Below, one piece after another: positions 8,410 through 16,042 of a stretch of DNA of 61,144 nt. Position 1 is the first letter of the stretch; each line of letters opens with the position of its first letter. This stretch comes from SCN-69-37 sp044507065 (GTDB lineage Bacteria; Acidobacteriota; Vicinamibacteria; Vicinamibacterales; SCN-69-37): contig JBIQJY010000016.1 in the NCBI GenBank assembly GCA_044507065.1, positions 1 through 61,144 of the forward strand. Direction: 5' to 3'. A program made the translations under genes and the position numbers. Under the pieces are notes generated by a model. That model was not told where the DNA came from. It did no database searches and saw only the letters and a program-made list of their open reading frames with translations.

Positions 8410-9549
8410 ATGCCCGCGTCCGCGGACGTCAGCGTCCCTCTCCTCGACCTTCACGAGCAGTACCGGCCGATCCGCGAAGACGTCCTGCGCGCCATCGCGC
8501 GGGTGGCCGACAGCCAGCAGTTCATCCTGGGCCCGGAGGTCGACGCGCTCGAGCGCGAGCTGGCCGACCACCTGCACGTCGGCCACGCCGTGGGTGTCTC
8601 GTCGGGCACCGATGCGCTGCTGATTGCCCTGATGGCGCTCGGCATCGGCGCTGGTGACGAGGTCATCACGCCAACCTATTCGTTTTTCGCCACGGCCGGC
8701 TGTGTCAGCCGACTGGGCGCGACACCCGTCTTCGTCGACATCGATCCGGTGACCTTCAACATCGACGTCGATGCCGTGCGCCGGGCGATCACGCCGCGCA
8801 CGCGTGCCGTCATGCCGGTCCACCTCTACGGGCTGCCCGCCGACATGGACGCGCTCTTCGACGTGACGCGCGCGGCCGGCATTCCCGTCATCGAGGATGC
8901 CGCGCAGGCCATTGGCGCCCGATACCACGACCGCCCGGTGGGCGGCATCGGCACGGTTGGCTGTTTCTCCTTCTTTCCGACGAAGAACCTCGGCGCGTTC
9001 GGCGAAGGCGGCCTCGTCACGACCAACGATGCGGCGCTCGCGCGCGAGGTCCGGCTGCTGCGCAATCACGGCATGGATCCGAAGTACGTCCACAGCCGGA
9101 TTGGCGGCAACTTCCGTCTCGACGCGCTGCAGGCGGCCGTCCTGCGCGTGAAACTGCCGCACCTGCGGGCCTGGACCGACGCGCGCCGGCGCAACGCCGA
9201 CCGCTATCGCGAGCTGGTGGCCGAGTACGATCTGGGCGCCCGGCTCGAGCTGCCGGTCGAGCCGCCCGGTCTTTCGCACATCTACAACCAGTTCGTCGTG
9301 CGCCACGCGCAGCGCGACGCACTGCGCGCGCACCTGGCCGAAGCGCGCGTGGGCACCGAGATCTACTATCCCGTGCCGTTTCATCGTCAGGCGTGTTTCG
9401 CGTCGGTGGCGGGGGACCCGACGCGGTTTCCCGTGGCCGACCGCGCCGCTGCCACCTCGCTCGCGCTGCCCATCTACGGCGAGCTGACCGCCGCGCAGCA
9501 GCGGCACGTGGTTGCCAGCATTGCCGCGTTCGGCGACAGAGCGAGATGA
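8410..9549 (+). CDS. DegT/DnrJ/EryC1/StrS-family sugar aminotransferase
   Basis: This is a PLP-dependent aminotransferase of 379 residues that would convert a keto-sugar nucleotide to an amino sugar. The PLP-binding lysine is Lys192 in FFPTKNLGAFGEGG. The family segments SSGTDALLIAL, PTYSFFATAG, PVHLYGLPADMD and EDAAQAIGA are in order. The ATG at 8410 starts the conserved VPLLDLHEQYRPI region directly. Its stop overlaps the next start by four bases (ATGA), so it is translationally coupled to the RmlD-like reductase. The exact sugar is unknown. Confidence 0.92.
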   Translation: MPASADVSVPLLDLHEQYRPIREDVLRAIARVADSQQFILGPEVDALERELADHLHVGHAVGVSSGTDALLIALMALGIGAGDEVITPTYSFFATAGCVSRLGATPVFVDIDPVTFNIDVDAVRRAITPRTRAVMPVHLYGLPADMDALFDVTRAAGIPVIEDAAQAIGARYHDRPVGGIGTVGCFSFFPTKNLGAFGEGGLVTTNDAALAREVRLLRNHGMDPKYVHSRIGGNFRLDALQAAVLRVKLPHLRAWTDARRRNADRYRELVAEYDLGARLELPVEPPGLSHIYNQFVVRHAQRDALRAHLAEARVGTEIYYPVPFHRQACFASVAGDPTRFPVADRAAATSLALPIYGELTAAQQRHVVASIAAFGDRAR

Positions 9550-10394
9550 AGTTGCTGGCCCTTGTTGCAGGCGCAGGCGGGCAGCTCGGCGAGGCGATGA
9601 TCGAGCAGTTTTCGGTCCTCCACACCGTCGTGCCCGTCACCCGCCGCGAGCTCGACGTCACGCGCGCCGAAGCCGTCATGGAGATGGCTGCCGAGGTCAT
9701 GCCGGACCTCATCATCAACTGCTCGGCGTATACGGATGTCGATCGAGCCGAGGACGACCCGGTCGCCGCCTTCGACGTCAACGCGCTGGCCGTCCGCGCG
9801 CTGGCGCACGCGGCGATTGCCATCGACGCGACGCTCGTGCACTACAGCACGGACTTCGTCTTCGACGGGCGGATCGACAGGCCCTATACCGAGGACGACG
9901 CGCCCAATCCGCGGGGCACGTATGCGATGTCGAAGCTGCTCGGGGAGTGGTTCGCCGCGCAGGTGCCGCGGCACTACGTGCTGCGCGTCGAGAGCCTGTT
10001 TGGCGGGGCGCGCGCGCGCAGCAGCGTCGATCGCATCCTCGCCAACCTGCGTGCCGATCAGCCCGTACGCGCCTTCTCCGATCGCTCCGTCTCGCCAAGC
10101 TTCGTCGACGACGTGATTGCGGCGACGGCGGGACTGCTGCGCCTGGAAGCTCCCGCCGGGTTGTACCACTGCGTCAACAGCGGCTGGACCACATGGTCCG
10201 GACTGTCGCGGGAACTCGCGCGCCTGGTCGGCCGGCCCGAATCGCTCGTCGAAGACATCCGGATGGCCGACCTCAAGCTCAAGGCCGAACGTCCGCTCTT
10301 CGCCGCGCTCTCGAACGAGAAGCTCACGGCCGCCGGCGTGTCGATGCCGAGCTGGCAGGACGCCATGCGTCGCTACGTGCAGGACACGCAGTAG
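9546..10394 (+). CDS. dTDP-4-dehydrorhamnose reductase-like SDR protein (RmlD family)
   Basis: This 282-residue extended short-chain dehydrogenase has an N-terminal nucleotide-binding GAGGQLGEAM motif. It also has INCSAYTDVDRAE, HYSTDFVFDG and the catalytic pair Tyr126/Lys130 in YAMSKLLGE. All are hallmarks of RmlD-type reductases, which make dTDP-L-rhamnose or related deoxysugars. It overlaps the aminotransferase gene by four bases. No rmlA, rmlB or rmlC is in the window, so a reductase for another nucleotide sugar is possible. A GC-rich hairpin follows the stop directly. Confidence 0.85.
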   Translation: MKLLALVAGAGGQLGEAMIEQFSVLHTVVPVTRRELDVTRAEAVMEMAAEVMPDLIINCSAYTDVDRAEDDPVAAFDVNALAVRALAHAAIAIDATLVHYSTDFVFDGRIDRPYTEDDAPNPRGTYAMSKLLGEWFAAQVPRHYVLRVESLFGGARARSSVDRILANLRADQPVRAFSDRSVSPSFVDDVIAATAGLLRLEAPAGLYHCVNSGWTTWSGLSRELARLVGRPESLVEDIRMADLKLKAERPLFAALSNEKLTAAGVSMPSWQDAMRRYVQDTQ

Positions 10395-10415
10395 GGGCCG
10401 CCCCTGTGGCGGCCC
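10395..10415. terminator. GC-rich hairpin between convergent genes
   Basis: GGGCCGCC and GGCGGCCC form an 8-bp stem with loop CCTGT just after the RmlD-like stop. It faces the end of thiS on the other strand. There is no T tract, so a bidirectional terminator or mRNA 3'-end protector is likely but not proven. Confidence 0.5.
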
Positions 10416-10429
10416 GGACACCTCCCGCG

Positions 10430-10630
10430 TCAGCCTCCGCCGACGAACGCCACGATCTCGATTTCGGCGCCCTCCGGAATTGCCGTTTCCGCATACTTCG
10501 CGCGCCGGACGACCACGCGGTTGCACTCGACGGCGACGAGACGGGCGTCGACACCCAGGTGATCGAGCAACTGCTGGACGGTCATCGGACCGGGCAGGGT
10601 GGTCGGGTCGCCATTGAGCTGGATGCGCAT
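10430..10630 (-). CDS. thiS: Sulfur carrier protein ThiS
   Basis: ThiS is a small ubiquitin-fold protein whose C-terminal Gly-Gly is thiocarboxylated and donates sulfur to ThiG. The 66-residue product has the usual length, the core VAVECNRVVV and the terminal FVGGG. Its ATG lies one base after the stop of the upstream glycosyltransferase, so it is probably translated from that mRNA. It lies 4.6 kb from thiG and on the opposite strand, which is an unusual arrangement. No thiF, thiO or thiH is seen. Confidence 0.93.
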   Translation of the reverse strand: MRIQLNGDPTTLPGPMTVQQLLDHLGVDARLVAVECNRVVVRRAKYAETAIPEGAEIEIVAFVGGG

Positions 10631-10631
10631 G

Positions 10632-12193
10632 TCAGGACACCACGATGCGCGACGCGCCGGACGCGTCGGGTAGCGGGAAGGCGGCGGCGCGATCGGCGTC
10701 GAACGGGCCGAGGGCCCGGGTGAGTTCGCGTGCGGGCCGACACGGATCGGGCAGCGTGCCGGCAGGCAGCGCGGCCGACGCGGGACGCGCGAGCGTGCGT
10801 TCGATGAGCCGCACGTAGTCGTCGGCCATGCGCGCCACCGTGTGTTCGCGCTCCCAGTAGCGGCGGGCCGCACGGCCCAGCCTGTCGCGCAGCCCGGCGT
10901 CGACGGCCAGCCTGTCCATCGCGAGCACGAGCGAGTGCGCTTCGTCGAGGATGTCGATGGCCACGGCAATCGGATCGTCGCCGGTGGCCGACGGGCGCGG
11001 GAGCCACGTCTGCGGGTCGAGCGCGGGCAGGTGCGCCTGGTGGGCCAGATCGAGCGTGATCGTCGCGCGCGAGGCGGCCAGCGCCTGCAGCCAGGGGCCC
11101 GACGTCTCACGGGCGGTCGGCCATCGCAGGTTCAGGCTGACGTCCACGGCCGCAATCGCCCGCTCGAACGGCTCGTCGTCGAGGTTCGGTGCGAGCGTGG
11201 TGCGCGAGGCAAGCCCGAGCCCGTCGATGAGCTCGGGCAGGGCCAGGCGGCCGTCGGGTGCGCCGGCCAGCAGCAGGTGCGCGCGGGGATGGCGCCGGGC
11301 CACGTGCGTGAACGCGCGGAGGATCTCGGGCACGCGCTTGTCGGCCGTGAGCCCGCCGAACACGCCAAAGACCAGCGCATCGTCGCGCAGGCCGAGGGCC
11401 GCGCGTGTGTCGCGGCGGGCAGCCTCGCCGCCGATGTCGACGCGGCCGCTGCCGAGCGCGACATATTCGATGAGCGCGTCGGGGAACTCGGCCTGCAGCA
11501 TGGCGGCGCCGCCGCGGGTATGCACGCCCACGGCGCGCGAGGCGAGCACGACCGAACGGACCATCGGCCACAGAAAGACGTAGCTGCCACCGAAGCCGGC
11601 TACCGCCAGTTCGGCCACCGCGGCGGGGACGTCGGGGTGGTCGAGCGCAAGCGCCTTGCGGTAGGGATCGGCCGACTCGGGCCGTACGAGGGCGGCGCCG
11701 CGTGCGTGATGCAGGTGTGCGTCGTGCAGGACGGCAAGGCCCGGATAGTGGAGCAGGTACGGCCAGATCGACGCGTGCGCGGTGGAATTGCCAAGCTGGT
11801 AGATGGCCAGGTCGTACTGGCGCCGGTGATGCCGCCAGACGAAGTCGTGCGCCGACTGCACGCGGACCTCCCCGGGTGCCGGCGCGTCGTCGGGTGCGCG
11901 CCGGGCGGGCACGTGACGACGATCGACGAAGACGTCGATACCCGCCCCCTNNNNNNNNNNNNNNNNNNNNNNNNNNNNNNNNNNNNNNNNNNNNNNNNNN
12001 NNNNNNNNNNNNNNNNNNNNNNNNNNNNNNNNNNNNNNNNNNNNNNNNNNGCGCGCCGGGCGGGCACGTGACGACGATCGACGAAGACGTCGATACCCGC
12101 CCCCTGTGCCGCGAGCGCGGCCGTCAGTTCGACCGAACGGCCGGCCACGCCGCTCGTCTGCGGCGGCCACGGGGAAAACCACGCGAGACGCAC
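10632..12193 (-). CDS. GT-B glycosyltransferase (GT4-like), interrupted by an artefactual N gap
   Basis: Read across the gap, this gene encodes a glycosyltransferase of about 468 residues. It has an N-terminal acceptor half (SGVAGRSVELTAALAAQG) and a C-terminal donor half with FGVFGGLTADKRVPEIL, LLLAGAPDGRL and ETSGPWLQALAA. The start is GTG at 12193, with TAGACT six bases upstream. The 100 N at 11951-12050 are flanked by identical 55-bp copies. The same peptide GAGIDVFVDRRHVPARR is encoded on both sides. Removing the N run and one copy (155 bases) restores a single frame, so the gene is probably intact. thiS follows one base later. Confidence 0.85.
11896..11950. repeat. 55-bp duplicate flank of scaffold gap (left copy)
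   Basis: These 55 bases are identical to 12051-12105 on the other side of the N run. An exact overlap of contig ends is the expected signature of an unmerged assembly join, not a biological repeat. Confidence 0.9.
11951..12050. other. Scaffold gap of 100 N
   Basis: Exactly 100 undetermined bases lie inside the glycosyltransferase gene. The size is a placeholder. Because the flanks overlap exactly, the true distance is probably negative and no sequence is missing. Confidence 0.95.
12051..12105. repeat. 55-bp duplicate flank of scaffold gap (right copy)
   Basis: Identical to 11896-11950. Collapsing the two copies and the N run restores the open frame of the glycosyltransferase. Confidence 0.9.
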
Positions 12194-12199
12194 GATGTC

Positions 12200-12205
12200 A
12201 GTCTA
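12200..12205 (-). promoter_or_regulatory. -10-like hexamer TAGACT before glycosyltransferase
   Basis: TAGACT on the minus strand ends six bases before the GTG start at 12193, with no Shine-Dalgarno. It belongs to the TANNNT leaderless-type set. Confidence 0.45.
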
Positions 12206-12265
12206 TCCGCGCGTGTTGCCGGGTGCGAACAGCGGCCGGCGGCTTTCGGTCAAGTGGGGGAACAA

Positions 12266-12295
12266 TTGACTTGGTTCCTCGCGGTTCGCTAGCAT
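12266..12295 (+). promoter_or_regulatory. Sigma-70-type promoter of the nuo operon
   Basis: TTGACT (12266-12271) and TAGCAT (12290-12295) are separated by 18 bases. Transcription would begin near 12302, giving a leader of about 105 bases before nuoA. The rest of the space between the divergent glycosyltransferase and nuoA holds no gene. Confidence 0.65.
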
Positions 12296-12408
12296 CTGGG
12301 GTTGTTCGTGGGAAGTACAAGCGTCCCGCGGTGTCTCTCTGTCACGAACTGTCTCAAACGTTCCCGAGCCACGCCAGGCGCCGCGGACGGTTGCCAGGAG
12401 CACGTCTG

Positions 12409-12777
12409 ATGGAAGGTTTCCTGCCGATCCTGATCATGCTGGGACTCGGTGCCGGTTTCGCCGGCGGGTCGGTCCTCCTGTCGCAGTTCGTCGGCCCGCG
12501 CAATCCGACGCCCGAGAAGATGGCCGCCTACGAGTGCGGCATGCCGCCGGTGGGCGACGCGCGCGAGCGCCACTCGGTGAAGTTCTACCTCGTGGCGATG
12601 ATTTTCCTGCTGTTCGACATCGAGGTGGCGTTCCTCTATCCCTGGGCCACGGCCTTCCGCGACCTCGGGGTGGTGGCGTTCTGGCAGGTGGTCACGTTCT
12701 TCATGCTGCTCGTGACCGGCTACGTCTATGTGTGGCGCAAGGGCGCCTTTGACTGGAGTGGCGATCGGGCGCGCTGA
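12409..12777 (+). CDS. nuoA: NADH-quinone oxidoreductase subunit A
   Basis: NuoA is a small membrane subunit of proton-pumping complex I. The 122-residue protein has three hydrophobic segments. It also has the conserved loop YECGMPPVGDARERHSVKFY and the segment FLLFDIEVAFLYPW, which carries the acidic residues of the quinone-site region. The ATG at 12409 is preceded by CCAGGAG as a ribosome binding site. It is the first gene of the operon, about 105 bases behind the predicted promoter. Confidence 0.97.
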   Translation: MEGFLPILIMLGLGAGFAGGSVLLSQFVGPRNPTPEKMAAYECGMPPVGDARERHSVKFYLVAMIFLLFDIEVAFLYPWATAFRDLGVVAFWQVVTFFMLLVTGYVYVWRKGAFDWSGDRAR

Positions 12778-12818
12778 GGCGCTGCCGCCACGGGTTGATT
12801 GGTTCGTCGAGAACGCGC

Positions 12819-13283
12819 ATGTCCCAACTCGAAATCCCCGTCCTCACCACGACCGTCGAGAAGATGGTGCAGTGGGCCCGTCGGTCGGCCATCTGGCCGG
12901 TGACGTTCGGCCTGGCCTGCTGCGCGATCGAGATGATGGCCATGAGCTGCGGCCGCTACGACATCGCGCGTTTCGGCGCCGAGGTCTTCCGCGGATCGCC
13001 GCGACAGTCCGACCTGATGGTCATTGCCGGCCGGCTCTCGCGGAAGATGGCGCCGGTGCTGCGCCGGATCTACGACCAGATGCCCGAACCGAAGTGGGTC
13101 ATCTCCATGGGCGCCTGCGCGAGCTGCGGCGGCGTGTTCGACAACTACGCCATCGTCCAGGGGTCCGACCAGATCGTGCCGATTGACGTGTACGTGCCGG
13201 GCTGCCCGCCGCGACCCGAAGCCCTCATCTACGGCATCGTCCAGCTCCAGCGGAAAATCGATCAACAGCGGATGAGCGCGTGA
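12819..13283 (+). CDS. nuoB: NADH-quinone oxidoreductase subunit B
   Basis: NuoB carries the terminal iron-sulfur cluster N2 of complex I. The 154-residue protein has the tandem cysteines Cys34-Cys35 in GLACCAIEMM, Cys100 in MGACASCGG and Cys129 in VPGCPPRPE, which together are the expected four ligands. The ATG at 12819 begins the conserved region. A further in-frame ATG 24 bases upstream is less likely. The stop overlaps the nuoC start (GTGA). Confidence 0.97.
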   Translation: MSQLEIPVLTTTVEKMVQWARRSAIWPVTFGLACCAIEMMAMSCGRYDIARFGAEVFRGSPRQSDLMVIAGRLSRKMAPVLRRIYDQMPEPKWVISMGACASCGGVFDNYAIVQGSDQIVPIDVYVPGCPPRPEALIYGIVQLQRKIDQQRMSA

Positions 13284-13903
13284 CGGGCGCCGGAACCATG
13301 GACGCCACCCCTGTCATCGACATCCTCCGCGCCTCGGTCGCCGGGGCGTCGGTCGACGCGGTGCCCGACGCGGTCGACATGCCCACCGTTCGCGTCGACG
13401 CGGCGCACGTGGTCGACGTGATGCGCACGCTCCGCGATCATCCCGACCTGCAGTTCGCATTTCTCGCGGAGCTGACGGCCGTCGACCTGCTGCCTGCCGA
13501 GCCGCGTTTCGAGATCATCTACCACCTGGCGTGCCTCGGCGAGGCGTATGCCACCGGGCAGCCGGCGCCGCGCCGTCGCCTGCGCGTGAAGGTGGGATTG
13601 CCCGGCGACGACCCGCGCATCGCAACCGTGACGACAATCTACCCGGCTGCCGGGTGGCTCGAGCGCGAGGTATACGACCTGTTCGGCGTGGCGTTCGAAG
13701 GACACCCCGATCTCCGCCGGCTGCTGACGGCCGACGACTGGACCGGGCACCCGCTGCGGAAGGACTACCCCGTGCAGGTGCGCAAGGCGGCGGCCTCGTG
13801 GTCGCCCATTCAGCTGACGGCCGAAGAATTCGCCGAGAACGTGCGCGCCGAGCGCGCGCAGGCGAGCGCGGCCGCGCGCGAGGGAGAGCCGTCGCGTGAC
13901 TGA
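13280..13903 (+). CDS. nuoC: NADH-quinone oxidoreductase subunit C
   Basis: NuoC is a peripheral-arm subunit next to NuoD and NuoB. The 207-residue protein contains the family signature GWLEREVYDLFGVAFEGHPD and then WTGHPLRKDYPVQ. The start is GTG overlapping the nuoB stop. nuoC and nuoD are separate genes here, not fused as in E. coli. A phosphoheptose isomerase gene overlaps the nuoC end by eight bases and separates it from nuoD. Confidence 0.95.
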   Translation: MTGAGTMDATPVIDILRASVAGASVDAVPDAVDMPTVRVDAAHVVDVMRTLRDHPDLQFAFLAELTAVDLLPAEPRFEIIYHLACLGEAYATGQPAPRRRLRVKVGLPGDDPRIATVTTIYPAAGWLEREVYDLFGVAFEGHPDLRRLLTADDWTGHPLRKDYPVQVRKAAASWSPIQLTAEEFAENVRAERAQASAAAREGEPSRD

Positions 13904-14483
13904 CGCCGACCTGGTGCGCCAGGTCTGCGACCAGGCGGCGGATCTGCACCGGCGCGTCGCGGCCGAACGACATGCCGAGATCGTGCGCGCGGCCGAGGTG
14001 GTGCGCGCGGCGCTCACGGCGGGACGGAAGGTGCTCGTGTTCGGCAACGGCGGCAGCGCCGCCGATGCGCAGCACTTCACGGCCGAGCTGGTGGGCCGGT
14101 TCGGCGCGGGCGTGAATCGGCCGGCCTGGCCCGTGCTGGCGCTGGTCTCGGACCCGGCGGTGGTCTCGGCCGTGTCCAACGATTTCGGGTTTGCATCCGC
14201 CTTCGCCCGGCAGATCGAGGCGTGGGGCGGTCCGGGCGACGTGGCGCTGGCACTGACGACCAGCGGCGTGTCGGCCAACGTGAACGAGGCCCTCCGCTGC
14301 GCGACGAGGCGCGGCCTGCGCACGGTGGCGCTGACGGGCCGCGACGGCGGCGAGAGCGGGCGACTGGCCGAAGTGCACGTGAATGTGCCGGCCGACAACC
14401 CGCAGCGAGTGCAGGAGGTGCAGCAGACCATCCTGCACATCGTGTGCGAGCTGGTCGAGCGGTCCCCGACGCCCGCAGCGTAG
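13896..14483 (+). CDS. gmhA: Phosphoheptose isomerase / SIS-domain protein GmhA
   Basis: GmhA converts sedoheptulose 7-phosphate to D-glycero-D-manno-heptose 7-phosphate, the first step toward ADP-heptose for LPS core. The 195-residue protein has the SIS-domain segment VFGNGGSAADAQHFTAELVG and then SNDFGFASAFARQ and LTTSGVSANV. It starts with GTG inside the end of nuoC and so sits within the complex I operon. The next pathway enzyme (heptose-7-phosphate kinase) and a heptosyltransferase are encoded about 17 kb away. A DiaA-like role is an alternative, but the residue pattern favours GmhA. Confidence 0.88.
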   Translation: MTDADLVRQVCDQAADLHRRVAAERHAEIVRAAEVVRAALTAGRKVLVFGNGGSAADAQHFTAELVGRFGAGVNRPAWPVLALVSDPAVVSAVSNDFGFASAFARQIEAWGGPGDVALALTTSGVSANVNEALRCATRRGLRTVALTGRDGGESGRLAEVHVNVPADNPQRVQEVQQTILHIVCELVERSPTPAA

Positions 14484-14492
14484 GGCGGAGGG

Positions 14493-14535
14493 AGCCCGCG
14501 ACGTCAGGAGCGGCGCTGAGCGCCAGCGAATGGGG
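14493..14535. repeat. 43-bp direct repeat, first copy
   Basis: This 43-base stretch recurs exactly at 14703-14745. It contains the palindrome GGCGCTGAGCGCC and the left arm of the hairpin that is complete in the second copy. The 296 bases between gmhA and nuoD hold only these repeats and an N run, and no gene. Confidence 0.85.
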
Positions 14536-14582
14536 CAGCGGGCCCTGAGTGCGAAGACGAACGTGTCGCGAAGCCCGCGACG

Positions 14583-14682
14583 NNNNNNNNNNNNNNNNNN
14601 NNNNNNNNNNNNNNNNNNNNNNNNNNNNNNNNNNNNNNNNNNNNNNNNNNNNNNNNNNNNNNNNNNNNNNNNNNNNNNNNNN
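14583..14682. other. Scaffold gap of 100 N
   Basis: Exactly 100 N lie in the gmhA-nuoD spacer. The 31 bases before it (14552-14582) equal the 31 bases after it (14683-14713), so the contig ends overlap and no sequence need be missing. Confidence 0.95.
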
Positions 14683-14702
14683 CGAAGACGAACGTGTCGC
14701 GA

Positions 14703-14779
14703 AGCCCGCGACGTCAGGAGCGGCGCTGAGCGCCAGCGAATGGGGGTGGGGCCCCATTCGCAACTAAGTAAAGACGCAA
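14703..14779 (+). repeat. Intercistronic hairpin element upstream of nuoD
   Basis: This is the second copy of the 43-bp repeat, extended by a perfect 9-bp hairpin. CGAATGGGG (14737-14745) pairs with CCCCATTCG (14752-14760) around loop GTGGGG. TAAGTAAAGACG follows, then the nuoD ATG. Related elements precede nuoE and rplK. No Shine-Dalgarno is apparent. Confidence 0.7.
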
Positions 14780-15967
14780 ATGGCAGAGATCCGCAGCGAA
14801 ACGATGACGGTCAACATGGGGCCGCAGCACCCGAGCACACACGGCGTGCTCCGTCTCGTGCTGCAGCTCGATGGCGAGCAGATCGTGTCGCTCGACCCGA
14901 CGATTGGATTCCTCCACACGGGCATCGAGAAGACCGCCGAGGACAAGAAGTGGCAGCAGGTCATTCCGCTGGTCGAGCGGATGGACTACCTGGGCCCGCA
15001 GTCCAACAGCCTCGCGTTCTGCCTGTCGGCCGAGCGGCTCCTCGGGATCGAGAGCCAGATCCCGGACCGCGTCATCTGGATTCGCGTGCTCATCGCCGAA
15101 CTGCAGCGGCTCAGCAGCCACCTCGTGTGGCTCGGCACGCACGGCATGGAGATTGGCGCCATCTCCGTGATGATGTACTGCTTCCGCGAGCGCGAGCAGC
15201 TGCTCAACCTCAACGAGATGCTGGCCGGGTTCCGCATGTTCCCGAGCTACATCCGCATCGGCGGGTTGCGCGAGGACCTGCCACGCGGCTTCAAGGAAGC
15301 GACCTCGGCCTTCCTCGAGAAGTTTCCCGGCAAGCTCGACGAATACGAGAAGCTCCTGACGAAGAACGACGTGTGGCGCCGCCGCACGGTGGGCGTCGGC
15401 AAGCTGTCGCGCGAGATGACGATGGCGATGGGGCTGGTGGGGCCGATCGCGCGCGCGGTGGGCATCCCCTACGACGTCCGCAAGGACTTCCCGTACCTGA
15501 AATACGACACGTTCGAGTTCACCGTGCCGGTCGGCACCGAGGGCGACGTGTTCGCGCGGTACGAACTGAAGCTCGAGGAGATGCGGCAGAGCGTGAAGAT
15601 TGCGAAGCAGGCGCTCGAGCGCATTTCGCCGAGGGGCGCCTACGACTGCGGCGACTACCGGATCGTGCCGCCGCCCAAGGATCGCGTGTACACGGAGATG
15701 GAAGCGCTCATCCAGCACTTCCTCCTGTATTCGCAGGGCTTCAACGTGCCGAAGGGCGAGGCCTACGTGCCGGTCGAGGGGCCGCGCGGCGAGCACGGCT
15801 TCTACATCGTCTCGGACGGCGGCAACCGCCCGGTGCGCGTGAAGTCGCGGTCTCCGTCCCTCATGGCGGTGCAGGGTCTCGAGAAGATGGTGGTGGGCGG
15901 CCTGGTCGCCGATCTCATCGCCGTCATCGGTTCGACCGATGTCGTCATGGGCGACGTGGACAGGTAA
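14780..15967 (+). CDS. nuoD: NADH-quinone oxidoreductase subunit D
   Basis: NuoD is the 49-kDa-type subunit that forms the quinone-binding cavity with NuoB. The 395-residue protein is of normal length. It has GPQHPSTHGVLRL, the quinone-site ERMDYLG, and the family segments TVPVGTEGDVFARY and EGPRGEHGFYIVSDGG, ending with DVVMGDVDR. The ATG at 14780 gives the usual short lead into the TVNMGPQHP segment. It is preceded by a hairpin element instead of a standard ribosome binding site and followed by a 75-base spacer with a similar element. Confidence 0.97.
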   Translation: MAEIRSETMTVNMGPQHPSTHGVLRLVLQLDGEQIVSLDPTIGFLHTGIEKTAEDKKWQQVIPLVERMDYLGPQSNSLAFCLSAERLLGIESQIPDRVIWIRVLIAELQRLSSHLVWLGTHGMEIGAISVMMYCFREREQLLNLNEMLAGFRMFPSYIRIGGLREDLPRGFKEATSAFLEKFPGKLDEYEKLLTKNDVWRRRTVGVGKLSREMTMAMGLVGPIARAVGIPYDVRKDFPYLKYDTFEFTVPVGTEGDVFARYELKLEEMRQSVKIAKQALERISPRGAYDCGDYRIVPPPKDRVYTEMEALIQHFLLYSQGFNVPKGEAYVPVEGPRGEHGFYIVSDGGNRPVRVKSRSPSLMAVQGLEKMVVGGLVADLIAVIGSTDVVMGDVDR

Positions 15968-16042
15968 ACGTCCGCGAAGCGCGCGACGGTGGCGAGCGGC
16001 GCTGCAGCGGTGAGCGGGGTGGGCCCCGCGAGTGGGTAAACG
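15966..16042 (+). repeat. Intercistronic hairpin element upstream of nuoE
   Basis: GCGGGG (16014-16019) pairs with CCCCGC (16024-16029) around loop TGGG. The sequence then reads GAGTGGGTAAACG just before the nuoE ATG. The upstream half (GCGACGG...GAGCGGCGCTG) matches the nuoD and rplK elements. The stem bases differ from the other copies but still pair. Confidence 0.65.

Noticed and set aside
11951..12050. Glycosyltransferase as a frameshifted pseudogene or two genes
   Set aside because: The break coincides with N bases flanked by an exact 55-bp duplication. Collapsing it restores the frame.
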